From NCBI RefSeq assembly GCF_026559675.1, contig NZ_CP092891.1:2604001-2668000 (forward strand): 64,000 bases of DNA, written 5' to 3'. Positions 17,000 to 25,451 of the stretch are shown in pieces (position 1 is the first letter of the stretch; each line of letters opens with the position of its first letter). Source of the DNA: Microbacterium oxydans. GTDB taxonomy: Bacteria > Actinomycetota > Actinomycetes > Actinomycetales > Microbacteriaceae. The notes below the pieces were generated by a model that saw only the letters and a program-made list of their open reading frames with translations, had not been told where the DNA came from and ran no database searches. A program made the position numbers and the translations under genes.

Positions 17000-17631
17000 G
17001 CGGCCTCCTCCTCGGAGTTCTCTGCGGTGGCGGCGTCGGTCGCGGTCAGTCCCGCGGCGGTGAGCACCCGGAGTCCGGTCACCACGCGCTGCTGGAACGC
17101 GAGGAACGACACCAGCTGCGACAGGGTCACGATCCCGTCTGTCGACCAGCCCGCGTCGAGCAGGCGGCCGAGGTCGGCGCTCGAGGCTTCGCGAGGGCGG
17201 AAGACCAGCAGGTGGGTGTGCGCGAGAGCCGCGGCGAGGCGCTCCCCGACGGCCGTGGTGACCGCCTCGGACGGGGTGTATCGCGTCCCCTCCGTGTTCT
17301 CGTCCTGCAGACCGAGCTCCGTGTAGGCCCCGAAGGGTCCGCTGCCGGCCGCCCCCGCCGCCTCGTCGAGGACCACGGCCGCCAGCTGCGGAGCGGCGTC
17401 CTGCGCACGGGCGGCGTAGAAGGCCGCGGTCGCGTCCTCGGCACCGGCGAGGGCCGTGGCGAACGCCGCCACCAGCTCGCGCTCCGCCGGCGAGACGTGC
17501 TCGACCGACACCGGGTGGAACAGGGCGTCGAAGCTCGCCTGCAGCTGCTCCCTGGTCACCGGCCGACGGCGCCGCAGCGCATCGAGCTCGGGCGTCACCC
17601 CCGCGATCTGATCCACGATGTCGTCTGTCAT
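16996..17631 (-). CDS. CMD-domain protein (Avi_7170-like)
   Basis: A 211-residue carboxymuconolactone-decarboxylase-fold protein lacking the CxxC motif of its neighbour, so it is probably not a thiol peroxidase. Features: VSPAERELVAAFATALAGAED near residue 45 and VTLSQLVSFLAFQQRVVTGL near 180. It resembles the Avi_7170 subfamily that always accompanies Avi_7169 proteins. Overlaps both neighbours by four bases. It may form a hetero-oligomer with the redox-active partner; this is inference. Confidence 0.83.
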   Translation of the reverse strand: MTDDIVDQIAGVTPELDALRRRRPVTREQLQASFDALFHPVSVEHVSPAERELVAAFATALAGAEDATAAFYAARAQDAAPQLAAVVLDEAAGAAGSGPFGAYTELGLQDENTEGTRYTPSEAVTTAVGERLAAALAHTHLLVFRPREASSADLGRLLDAGWSTDGIVTLSQLVSFLAFQQRVVTGLRVLTAAGLTATDAATAENSEEEAA

Positions 17632-18668
17632 GCGTTCTCCTTGAGGGTGAGGGTGTCGTCGGGGGAAGGGGTGAGCGCGTAGCCGAGGGCGGGAGCGACC
17701 TCGGCGGCGAAGAGCTCGATCGAACGCAGCACGTGCTCGTGCGGCGCGTCGACGGAGTGCACCTGGAAGGCCACCTCGGTCGCGCGGGCGAGCGTGGCGT
17801 CGGCCGCGAGCGAGTGCGCCACCTCCTCCGGCGTCCCCAGGTGGGTGTCCAGCGCGGCGATGAGGTCGTCGATGCCGTCGCCCGGGATCGTCTGACCCTG
17901 GCGCCGGAACCCCTCGGCCGCACGGCGCAGTCCGACCTCGGCGAACCGCAGGGCCTCGGCGCGGTCGTCCGCGACGAACACGGTGCGCGAGGCGGTGATC
18001 CGTGGCGTCGCGCCGTCGGGGAGGGCGTCGAGGTAGGCGTCGATGATCGGGTCCTGCAGCTCCGACAGCGGCGCGTGCAGACGATCGACCCCGCGCGGCT
18101 GGGTGCGGGAGAGCAGCAGCCCGTGCCCGTGGATGCCGGCGCGATGTCCGCCCGGTACCGAGAACGTGGCCTGCCAGACCCGGTCGGCCAGGTCGCCGGC
18201 GTCCGGATACAGCGTGTTCCCGGCCCCGACGTCGCGCCCGGCCAGACCGTCGAGCAGCAGGCGCAGCTTGCGGTCGTAGGTCGGTCCCTTGTCGCGCACG
18301 TCCTCCCCGAAGGGCGCGAACGACGACGGGGTTCCCCCGCTGCCGAGCCCCAGATCCACACGCCCCCCGGAGAGCAGATCCGCGACCACGGCGTCTTCGG
18401 CCACCCGCACCGGGTCCTCCAGCGGCAGCGTGATCACCCCGGTGCCCAGTCGGATGCGGCTCGTGCGCGCCGCGACGTGCGCGAGGAACACCAGCGGCGA
18501 CGGCAGCCCGCCCTCGGCCGCGTGGAAGTGGTGCTGGGCGACCCAGGCCCGGCCGATGCCGTGACGCTCGGCCTGCTGGATCTGCGCCGTCGCCAGGGCG
18601 TAGCGGTCGGCCGGTGCGGCGTCGTCGAGCAGACGCGTGAAGAAGGCGACGGTGGGCGCGGTGGTCAT
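17628..18668 (-). CDS. Luciferase-like FMN-dependent monooxygenase, KPN_01858 type
   Basis: A 346-residue bacterial-luciferase-family TIM barrel. Landmarks: VAFFTRLLDD at the N-terminus, RAWVAQHHFHAAEGGLPSP, TSRIRLGTGVITLPLEDPVR, and LLSGGRVDLGLGSGG, the FMN/F420 phosphate region. It probably uses reduced FMN and O2 to oxidise an imported small molecule. Start ATG at 18668 overlaps the ATPase gene stop. It belongs to a different luciferase subfamily from the first gene of the operon, so two separate oxidations are likely. Confidence 0.88.
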   Translation of the reverse strand: MTTAPTVAFFTRLLDDAAPADRYALATAQIQQAERHGIGRAWVAQHHFHAAEGGLPSPLVFLAHVAARTSRIRLGTGVITLPLEDPVRVAEDAVVADLLSGGRVDLGLGSGGTPSSFAPFGEDVRDKGPTYDRKLRLLLDGLAGRDVGAGNTLYPDAGDLADRVWQATFSVPGGHRAGIHGHGLLLSRTQPRGVDRLHAPLSELQDPIIDAYLDALPDGATPRITASRTVFVADDRAEALRFAEVGLRRAAEGFRRQGQTIPGDGIDDLIAALDTHLGTPEEVAHSLAADATLARATEVAFQVHSVDAPHEHVLRSIELFAAEVAPALGYALTPSPDDTLTLKENA

Positions 18669-20281
18669 ACGACGGTCTCCGTTCGTCCGGGGACCGCGGC
18701 GAGCAGTTCCCGGGTGTAGTCGTGCTGCGGGTCGTGGAAGAGCTCCTCGGTCGGCCCCTCCTCGACGATCCGGCCCCGGCGCATCACCGAGACCGTGTGG
18801 CTGATCCTGCGCACCACCGCGAGGTCGTGCGAGATGAACAGATAGGTGAGTCCGAGCTCCGCCTGGAGCGAGGTGAGCAGCTCGAGGATGCGGGCCTGCA
18901 CGGTCACGTCCAGCGCCGACACGGCCTCGTCGAGCACGACGATCTCCGGGTCGATCGCGAGCGCGCGGGCGATCGCGACGCGCTGGCGCTGCCCTCCGGA
19001 GAGCTCGCGCGGGGTGCGGCGCGCCACGTCCGCGGGCAACGAGACCCGGTCGAGCAGGGCGAGGGCGCGATCGCGTCGTTCGGCGCGACTGCCGACGCGG
19101 AAGTTCTGCAGCGGCTCGGCCACGATGTCGACGATCTGCTGCCGCGGATCCAGCGACGCGAACGGGTTCTGATACACGAGCTGGATGCGTCGTCGCAGCG
19201 TGCGCAGCTGCTCCCGCTGCGCACGGGTGACGTCGGCGCCCGCGACCTCGATGGTCCCGGCGTCCGGCTGGTGGAAGCGGGTGACCAGGCGCGCGGTCGT
19301 GGTCTTGCCCGACCCCGACTCCCCCACCAGCGCATGCGTGGTGCCCCTGCGCACGCGGAACGAGACGTCGTCGACCGCGCGGAACCGCTCGCGTCCGGCG
19401 ACCCGGAACTCCTTCACGAGACCCTCCGCGACGATCGCGTACGGATGCTCGGCCGCGACGGCGGCTGCGTCCCGGAGGAACGGCGGGGCCTCGGGGCGAC
19501 GGAATCCGGTCGCGAACGCGGGTGCGTCGGCGAGCAGCTGCTTCGTGTAGGCGTCGCCCGGCGCCGCGAGCACCGCCGCGCTGGCGCCCTGCTCGACGAT
19601 CCGGCCGTCCTTGAGCACGACGAGGCGTTCCGCCCGGTCGGCCGCGACGCCGAGGTCGTGCGTGACGAGCAGGATGCTGGTGCCCTCCTCGCGCTGCAGC
19701 TCGTCGAGCAGGTCGAGCACCTTGCGCTGCACCGTGGCGTCGAGCGCGCTGGTCGGCTCGTCCGCGATCAACAGGCGCGGACGCAGGGCGATCGCGGTCG
19801 CGATCAGCACCCGCTGCCGCATGCCGCCGGAGAGCTCGTGCGGATACTGGCGCGCCCGCAGGTCCGGGTCGTCGATGCCGACCCGGTCCAGCAGCTCGAT
19901 GGCGCGCGCACGACGCGACCGCCGATCGCTGTGTCCGTGCAGACGCAGGATCTCCTCGACCTGCGTGCCGATCGGACGCACCGGGTCGAGCGAGGTCGTC
20001 GGGTCCTGCGGCACGAGCCCGATCTCGGGACCGCGGATCCCGCGCAGCGCGCGATCCGACCACCCGGAGATGTCGAGGTCGCCGAGGAGCACACGCCCGC
20101 CGTCGACCCGTCCGCCGGCGGGCAGCAGGCCGAGCAGAGCGTGCGCGGTGGTGGACTTGCCCGAGCCGGACTCGCCGACCAGCGCCAGGGTCTGCCCCTC
20201 GGCGATCTCGAACGAGATGCCGTGGACGACCTCGCGGCCGCCGTACGAGATGCGCAGATCCGTCGCGGAGAGAACACTCAT
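18665..20281 (-). CDS. Peptide/nickel-type ABC transporter ATPase, DppD-DppF fusion
   Basis: A 538-residue protein with two complete ABC domains in one chain. First domain: Walker A GESGSGKST (residues 36-44), signature LSGGMRQRV and Walker B LLIADEPTSALD. Second domain: Walker A GESGSGKTT, signature LSGGQRQRV and Walker B IVVLDEAVSALD. It powers import through the two permeases encoded just upstream. The ATG at 20281 overlaps the DppC-type gene by four bases. Confidence 0.94.
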   Translation of the reverse strand: MSVLSATDLRISYGGREVVHGISFEIAEGQTLALVGESGSGKSTTAHALLGLLPAGGRVDGGRVLLGDLDISGWSDRALRGIRGPEIGLVPQDPTTSLDPVRPIGTQVEEILRLHGHSDRRSRRARAIELLDRVGIDDPDLRARQYPHELSGGMRQRVLIATAIALRPRLLIADEPTSALDATVQRKVLDLLDELQREEGTSILLVTHDLGVAADRAERLVVLKDGRIVEQGASAAVLAAPGDAYTKQLLADAPAFATGFRRPEAPPFLRDAAAVAAEHPYAIVAEGLVKEFRVAGRERFRAVDDVSFRVRRGTTHALVGESGSGKTTTARLVTRFHQPDAGTIEVAGADVTRAQREQLRTLRRRIQLVYQNPFASLDPRQQIVDIVAEPLQNFRVGSRAERRDRALALLDRVSLPADVARRTPRELSGGQRQRVAIARALAIDPEIVVLDEAVSALDVTVQARILELLTSLQAELGLTYLFISHDLAVVRRISHTVSVMRRGRIVEEGPTEELFHDPQHDYTRELLAAVPGRTETVV

Positions 20282-21174
20282 CGCACGCTCCTTCCGATGC
20301 GGTGGCTGATCCGGTTGGCGCTGAGGACGACGGCGACGACGACGAGGCCGGGAAGCGCGGTCAGCCACCAGGCGGTGCCGACGTAGTTGCGGCCGTCCGC
20401 GATCAGCAGCCCCCACTCGGGCGTGGGCGGCGGCGCCCCGTACCCCAGAAAACCGAGGGTCGAGATCGCGAGGATCGCGGTGCCGAACTGCAGCGCGGCG
20501 AGCGCGACGATCGGGGTCAGCGAGTTCGGCAGCACGTGGCGGCGCAGCACCGCGAAGAACGTCGCCCCGCTGCCGAAGGCCGCCTCGACGTACTCGGTCC
20601 GGCGCACGCGCGCGACCTCGGCCCGCATCAGGCGGGCGAACGCCGCGACGCTGCCGAGACCGACCGCGATCGCGGCGTTCACCGTGCCGAAGCCGAGCAG
20701 GATGATCACGGAGAGCGACAGCAGCAGCCCGGGGATCGCGAGCAGCACGTCGACCACCCGCATCAGGACGTCGTCGACGACACCCCCGACCGCACCGGCG
20801 ATCGCGCCGAGCAGCGTACCGAGCGCGAGGCCGACGGTGACCGCGATGAGCGCTCCGGAGAGGGAGTGCACCGCGCCGTGCACGACCCGGCCGAACAGGT
20901 CGCGGCCGAGCGTGTCGGTGCCGAACCAGTGCGCGGCGCTGGGCGGCAGCAGCTTGTCGGCCGGCACGCCGGTGAGCGGGTCGCCCGGTGCGAACACCCC
21001 GGGGATCACCGCCCAGAGCACGGCGAGCGCGACGACCGCGAACGCCAGATACAGCCCCCAGGAGCGGCCGCGCAGCACGCGGCGCCGCGGGGCGTTGGTC
21101 GGCGGGGTCGGCGGGACCGGGGCCGGAGCGCCGTCGGATGCGACGAGCGGCTCGGTGATCGCGGGAGCGGTCAT
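20278..21174 (-). CDS. Peptide/nickel-type ABC permease, DppC-like
   Basis: A 298-residue inner-membrane permease. After a proline-rich cytoplasmic tail and a first helix (YLAFAVVALAVLWAVI), it carries HWFGTDTLGRDLFGRVVHGA, a DppC signature, then five further helices with the EAA-type ATPase-contact loop (EAAFGSGATFFAVLRRHVLP). Overlaps DppB and the ATPase gene by four bases each. It forms the pore with the DppB-like partner. Confidence 0.93.
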   Translation of the reverse strand: MTAPAITEPLVASDGAPAPVPPTPPTNAPRRRVLRGRSWGLYLAFAVVALAVLWAVIPGVFAPGDPLTGVPADKLLPPSAAHWFGTDTLGRDLFGRVVHGAVHSLSGALIAVTVGLALGTLLGAIAGAVGGVVDDVLMRVVDVLLAIPGLLLSLSVIILLGFGTVNAAIAVGLGSVAAFARLMRAEVARVRRTEYVEAAFGSGATFFAVLRRHVLPNSLTPIVALAALQFGTAILAISTLGFLGYGAPPPTPEWGLLIADGRNYVGTAWWLTALPGLVVVAVVLSANRISHRIGRSVR

Positions 21175-22139
21175 GCGGGCACCTCCTGAAGGGCGCGCCG
21201 CGAGCGGGACGAGGCGACGGTGCGCTGGCGCGGATCGATGAGCGGCGTGACGAGGTCGACCGCGAAGCTGATGATGACGAACCCCAGGGCGGAGAGCAGG
21301 ACCACGCCCTGCAGCACCGGGATGTCCTGGTTCGCCACCGCCTGCTCGGTCAGCCGGCCGATGCCCGTGCGCCCGAACACGGTCTCGGTCACCACGGCGC
21401 CGCCGACGAGCTCGCCGAACAGCACACCGGCGATCGTCAGGGTCGGCACGGTGGCGTTGCGGGCGACCGAGCGCGTCAGCACCCAGAGCGGCGGCGCGCC
21501 CTTCGCGCGGACCACCGTGACGAACGGCTGCGCCTGCACCTGATCGATCGCGCGGACGAGCACCTGGGCCAGCGGCGCCGAGATCGGCACCGCGAGGGTC
21601 AGGACGGGGAGGATGAGCCCGCGCACCGGATCGGCGCCGACGATCGGCACCCAGCCCAGTCCGAACGAGAACACCTGGATGAGCAGGATGCCGAGCCAGA
21701 AGACCGGCACCGCGACGAAGAGGCCCGGCACCTGGCGCAGACCGTCGCGCAGCCACGCGAACGGGGCGAGCGAGGACAGACCCGCGATCAGGACGGCCAG
21801 CAGCAGCGCGACGACGAGTCCGAGCGACGCGAGCAGCAGCGTCGCCGGCAGGGCCTCGGCCAGCATCGTCAGCACCGGGGTGCCGAACTGGGTCGAGAAG
21901 CCGAAGTCTCCGGCGAGGAAGCCGAGACCCGCGTGCAGGTACTGCTCCCACCAGGGCAGGTCCGCCCCGTAGGTGGCGCGGATGCTGTCGAGCTGATCCG
22001 GCGACAGCCCGAGGCTGGGGTCGGAGAACTTGATCAGGATCGCATCGCCCGGCAGCAGCTGCAGCAGGAAGAAGGTGGCCGTGAAGGCCGCGATCAGAAC
22101 GATCGCGGCCTGCCCGGCTCGTCGGAGGACGAAGCTCAT
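21171..22139 (-). CDS. Peptide/nickel-type ABC permease, DppB-like
   Basis: A 322-residue permease with six membrane helices: the first at residues 8-28, then a long extracytoplasmic loop, then five helices. The EAA-like loop VRAKGAPPLWVLTRSVARNA and VTETVFGRTGIGRLTEQAV are typical of DppB/OppB. The start ATG at 22139 follows the binding-protein gene after 16 bases. Confidence 0.93.
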   Translation of the reverse strand: MSFVLRRAGQAAIVLIAAFTATFFLLQLLPGDAILIKFSDPSLGLSPDQLDSIRATYGADLPWWEQYLHAGLGFLAGDFGFSTQFGTPVLTMLAEALPATLLLASLGLVVALLLAVLIAGLSSLAPFAWLRDGLRQVPGLFVAVPVFWLGILLIQVFSFGLGWVPIVGADPVRGLILPVLTLAVPISAPLAQVLVRAIDQVQAQPFVTVVRAKGAPPLWVLTRSVARNATVPTLTIAGVLFGELVGGAVVTETVFGRTGIGRLTEQAVANQDIPVLQGVVLLSALGFVIISFAVDLVTPLIDPRQRTVASSRSRRALQEVPA

Positions 22140-22155
22140 CGTGTCACCGGGACTC

Positions 22156-23790
22156 TCAGTGCTCGGCGAGCCACACGCCGGAGAACGTGGGGCGTCCGAC
22201 CGACTCGAAGGCCACGCCGTGCACGTAGGTCGCGGTGCCGTACACCTGCGGCTCCTCAAACAGCGGGATCACGTACGCCTGCTCGGCGATGTAGTCCTGC
22301 ACGGCCTGGGAGGCCGCGATGCGCTTGTCGGCGTCGGGCTCGGAGGCGACGGCGAGCAGGAGCTCGTCGAGCTTCGCGTCCTTCGAGATCAGCACGTCGC
22401 GGTTCTTCGTGAAGTACTGGCTCTTGATCACGTCGAGGTCCGCACGGCCGACCATCGAGTGGTAGAAGCCGGTCTTCAGCGGATCGCGGGTGTCCTCGGC
22501 CGCGCTGCCGGCATCGCCGGGCTTGACCGAGAGCTCCACGCCGACCGTCGCCAGCTGTTGCGCGACCAGCTCCAGGGTCTGCTTCGACAGCGGCTGCGGC
22601 TTGGCCTCGTAGACGGTGATCGACAGGCGCTCGCCGTCCTTCTCCCGGATGCCGTCGGCGCCGGGCTTCCAGCCGGCCTCGTCGAGCAGCTTCTCCGCCT
22701 TCTTCGGGTCGTACGCGTAGTGCGCGGACTCGTCCTTGTAGCCGACCGCCTGCGAGGAGAGCACCGATGTCGCCACCGGGTAGTTCTCGGTGAAGAGCGT
22801 GTCGACGACCTCCTGCGCGTTCACGGCGGCGATGATCGCCTGGCGCACGCGGATGTCGCCGAGGAGCGGGTTCTCGGGGCGCAGCGCGATCGAGTTGTTC
22901 ACGCCGCGGGTCTGCGGGGCGTAGAGGGTGAAGCCCGCGCTCTCGACGCGGTCCTCGTCGAACGCCTGCACGTAGCGGACGTAGTCGGCTTGACCGGCGA
23001 GCAGCGAGCCGATGCGCACCGAGTCCTCCGGGGTGATCAGCACGTGCACGGCGTCGAGGTAGGGGCGTCCGTCGTTGTCGACGCTGTCGGGACCCCAGTC
23101 GTAGTCGTCACGGGCGGTGAGGGTGTACTCGGTGCCGAGCTTCTCGTCCGTGACGGTGAAGGGGCCGGAGCCGATGATCTCGGCCGCGTTGCCCGCGCCG
23201 AAGTCCTCGATCGTGCCGTCCAGCGTCTCCGGCGACAGCAGTCCCGAGTTGATGGTCGAGGTCGCCTGCAGGAACCCGGGCGACGGCGCCGTGAAGTGGA
23301 ACGTCACGGTGTCCTCGTCGACCACCTCGCTGCTGGCGTAGTTGTTGATCGCCTCCGAGACGGTGAGGCCGCGCTCCGCGTCGCCCAGACCGTAGGTGTC
23401 GAAGTTCTTCGCCACCGCGGCGGCGTCGAGCGGGGTGCCGTCGGAGAAGGTCACGTCGGCGTTCAGGTTGAACGTGTACTCCGTGGCGTCGTCGTTCACG
23501 GTCCAGTCCGAGGCGATCCACGGCTCGATCTCGAGGGTCTCCGGGTTCTGCCAGGTGAGGCGCGCCGCGATGTTGTTGACGATGCCGCCGTTCGGGTAGA
23601 AGCCGGCCTGCGGCGGGTACAGGTTCGTGTAGGCCTGGTGCTCGAGATACGTGAGCGTCCCGCCGGTGACCGGGTCGCCGGCCTCGGCGGCGGAGTTCGC
23701 CGGGACGGGCGACGACGCGCAGGCCGCGAGACTGCCCGCGAGGATGAGCGGGAGCGCGACTGCGGCAGCGCGGATGAGACGACGGTTCAT
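22156..23790 (-). CDS. Extracellular solute-binding lipoprotein, family 5 (KPN_01854-like)
   Basis: A 544-residue family 5 (DppA/OppA fold) binding lipoprotein. The signal peptide ends in the lipobox LAAC, so the mature protein is a lipoprotein on the outer face of the membrane. GGTLTYLEHQAYTNLYPPQ and AGFYPNGGIVNNIAARLTW near the mature N-terminus resemble the KPN_01854 subfamily that accompanies KPN_01858 luciferase-like enzymes. It delivers the unknown substrate to DppBC. The ATG at 23790 has an AGGAGG Shine-Dalgarno (23799-23804). Confidence 0.9.
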   Translation of the reverse strand: MNRRLIRAAAVALPLILAGSLAACASSPVPANSAAEAGDPVTGGTLTYLEHQAYTNLYPPQAGFYPNGGIVNNIAARLTWQNPETLEIEPWIASDWTVNDDATEYTFNLNADVTFSDGTPLDAAAVAKNFDTYGLGDAERGLTVSEAINNYASSEVVDEDTVTFHFTAPSPGFLQATSTINSGLLSPETLDGTIEDFGAGNAAEIIGSGPFTVTDEKLGTEYTLTARDDYDWGPDSVDNDGRPYLDAVHVLITPEDSVRIGSLLAGQADYVRYVQAFDEDRVESAGFTLYAPQTRGVNNSIALRPENPLLGDIRVRQAIIAAVNAQEVVDTLFTENYPVATSVLSSQAVGYKDESAHYAYDPKKAEKLLDEAGWKPGADGIREKDGERLSITVYEAKPQPLSKQTLELVAQQLATVGVELSVKPGDAGSAAEDTRDPLKTGFYHSMVGRADLDVIKSQYFTKNRDVLISKDAKLDELLLAVASEPDADKRIAASQAVQDYIAEQAYVIPLFEEPQVYGTATYVHGVAFESVGRPTFSGVWLAEH

Positions 23791-23806
23791 GCGGAGAGCC
23801 TCCTGG

Positions 23807-23863
23807 CTTCGGGTGCTGTGGTTCGGGTGCTGTGGATCAGGTGCGGTGGTTCGGGTGGTGAGG
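23807..23863. repeat. Imperfect 14-15-bp tandem repeats in the binding-protein leader
   Basis: Units of the form TTCGGGTGCTGTGG recur about four times with substitutions between 23807 and 23863, inside the 150-base gap between the first monooxygenase gene and the binding-protein gene and just upstream of its Shine-Dalgarno. A TACCGT hexamer (minus strand, 23877-23872) next to it could be an internal promoter. Confidence 0.55.
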
Positions 23864-23939
23864 GTGATCTCACGGTAGGAATCGCGGATGCCGTGGCGCG
23901 AAGCGGCGGACTCCGGATGTCGTCCGACGAAACCCGCGG

Positions 23940-25346
23940 TCACGCGTCGACATACGAGGAAATGCCCAGGCGGTCGCGGAGCGTCGCCCCCTCGCGCTCC
24001 CCCGCATCGCGCACCAGGCCGCGGCGGCGCAGCTCGGGGACGGCGAGGCGTGTGAACGCCTCGAACTGGGCGGGTTGGAAGGCCGACAGCACGTTGAAGC
24101 CGTCCGCCGCCCCCTCGTCGCGCCAGGTCTCGAAATGGTCGGCGATCGTCCGGGCGTCGCCGACGACGAACGCGGCGGGCACCGCGTGCGCCGCGACCAG
24201 GTGGCGCCAGGTGAGCGGCTCCCCGCGGCCCGCTCCGGAGACGTGCAGCCCGGAGACGTGCAGCCCGGCGATGCGGGCGAGACGCTCGATCAGCGCCGCG
24301 CCGCGCTCGCCGAGACGTGCGGCCTCCGCCGCGGTGACGGGTGCGTCGAACGCGACGGCGCGCAGCGGGTCGTCCGCAGCGACATCCAGGGCGTCGGCGA
24401 GCGCCGCGACCGTGCGGTTCGGCGGGAACGCGGTCCTCGACGGCTGGTGCCCCTCGGCCAGCGGGACGAGCGCCAGCAGTCGCTCGACGATGCGGTGCGC
24501 GGCGGCATCCGTGTCGGCGACGACCGGGAGCACCGGGGCGATCACCTTCAGGGCGTCCGGAGAGCGACCGGCCTCGGCCGCGATGTCCCGCAGCAGGCGC
24601 CGGGTGGCGATGCCGTCAGCGAGCGTGGGGGCCGCGGTCAGGGCGAGGTCGGCCTCGGTGGCGGCGAGCGCCCGGGAGCGGGTCGAAGTCCCGGCGTGCA
24701 CGATCGGGATCCGTCCCTGCGGTGGCCGCGCGACGTTGAGAGGTCCGGTGACCCGCACCTGCGCGCCGTGCAGGTCCGCGGCGCGGAGCCCCTCGGGATC
24801 GATGAGCACGCCGCGTTCGGCATCCGCGATCCAGGCGTCCTCGTCCCAGGAGTCCCACAGCCGTCGCAGCGCCTCGACGAACTCCTCCGCGCGGTCGTAG
24901 CGCGTCTCGTTGTCGGCGTGCGCGTCACGGCCGTGGTTGCCCGCGGCGCGCGGCTCGGCGCCCGTGACGAGGTTGATGCCGGCGCGACCGCGGGTGAGCA
25001 CGTCGAGCGAGGCCAGCGAACGCGCCGTCGTGTACGGGTCGGCGTAGGTCGTGTTGACGGTGGCGATCAGACCGATCCGCGACGTGATGCCGGCGAGGAA
25101 GAGCACGGCGCTCACCGGATCGATGCGCGCCAGGAGGTACGGATCGCGGAACTCCAGGTCGGGTCCGGTCGCGAGCCAGTCGCCGAAGAACAGGTAGTCG
25201 AGACCGGCATCCTCACCCTCGCGCGCGATGTGCCGCAGGATGTCGGCGTCGGCGGCGGGGTCACGGTGTGCTCCGGGCTGGCGCCAGCCCGAGGGGTAGG
25301 CGCCCAGGGTTCGCACCATGGCGCCGACGATGAGGGGTTCGGTCAT
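23940..25346 (-). CDS. FMN-dependent monooxygenase, NtaA/SnaA/DszA family
   Basis: A 468-residue luciferase-superfamily enzyme of the two-component type, which uses FMNH2 made by a separate reductase. Landmarks: LDYLFFGDWLATGPDLEFRD near residue 50, LDVLTRGRAGINLVTGAEP (typical family motif) near 113-131, NETRYDRAEEFVEALRRLWD, and VTGPLNVARPPQGRIPIVHA near 209-228. Relatives oxidise nitrilotriacetate, dibenzothiophene sulfone or cysteine-derived thioethers, so C-N or C-S cleavage is plausible. It is the first gene of the operon; its ATG lies six bases after TACCGT. A perfect 15-bp tandem duplication (24235-24264) doubles GLHVS. Confidence 0.9.
   Translation of the reverse strand: MTEPLIVGAMVRTLGAYPSGWRQPGAHRDPAADADILRHIAREGEDAGLDYLFFGDWLATGPDLEFRDPYLLARIDPVSAVLFLAGITSRIGLIATVNTTYADPYTTARSLASLDVLTRGRAGINLVTGAEPRAAGNHGRDAHADNETRYDRAEEFVEALRRLWDSWDEDAWIADAERGVLIDPEGLRAADLHGAQVRVTGPLNVARPPQGRIPIVHAGTSTRSRALAATEADLALTAAPTLADGIATRRLLRDIAAEAGRSPDALKVIAPVLPVVADTDAAAHRIVERLLALVPLAEGHQPSRTAFPPNRTVAALADALDVAADDPLRAVAFDAPVTAAEAARLGERGAALIERLARIAGLHVSGLHVSGAGRGEPLTWRHLVAAHAVPAAFVVGDARTIADHFETWRDEGAADGFNVLSAFQPAQFEAFTRLAVPELRRRGLVRDAGEREGATLRDRLGISSYVDA
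24235..24264. repeat. 15-bp tandem duplication in the monooxygenase gene
   Basis: Two identical 15-bp copies (24235-24249 and 24250-24264) encode a doubled GLHVS pentapeptide, in frame. Confidence 0.85.
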
Positions 25347-25352
25347 GCCGTC

Positions 25353-25358
25353 ACGGTA
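25353..25358 (-). promoter_or_regulatory. -10 hexamer TACCGT for the monooxygenase/ABC operon
   Basis: TACCGT, six bases, then ATG at 25346: leaderless spacing. This is the main promoter candidate of the eight-gene operon. Confidence 0.6.
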
Positions 25359-25439
25359 GGAGGCGACAAGAACCCGCGGCGAGGGCGCCGATGCCGGAGG
25401 TCATGGGGTGTAACAGTCCGACACAACCACCCCACCCTC

Positions 25440-25445
25440 TACGCT
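25440..25445 (+). promoter_or_regulatory. -10 hexamer TACGCT for the Gfo/Idh oxidoreductase gene
   Basis: TACGCT, six bases, then ATG at 25452. Divergent from the monooxygenase promoter, with 105 bases between the two start codons. Confidence 0.6.
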
Positions 25446-25451
25446 GAGACC

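Noticed and set aside
16391..18361. One large 656-codon protein across the CMD genes
   Set aside because: Only the last 202 codons have family motifs; the rest is an out-of-frame shadow of the neighbouring CMD and monooxygenase genes.
22030..24900. A 956-codon open frame on the plus strand
   Set aside because: Antisense to the binding-protein and monooxygenase genes; no recognisable domain.
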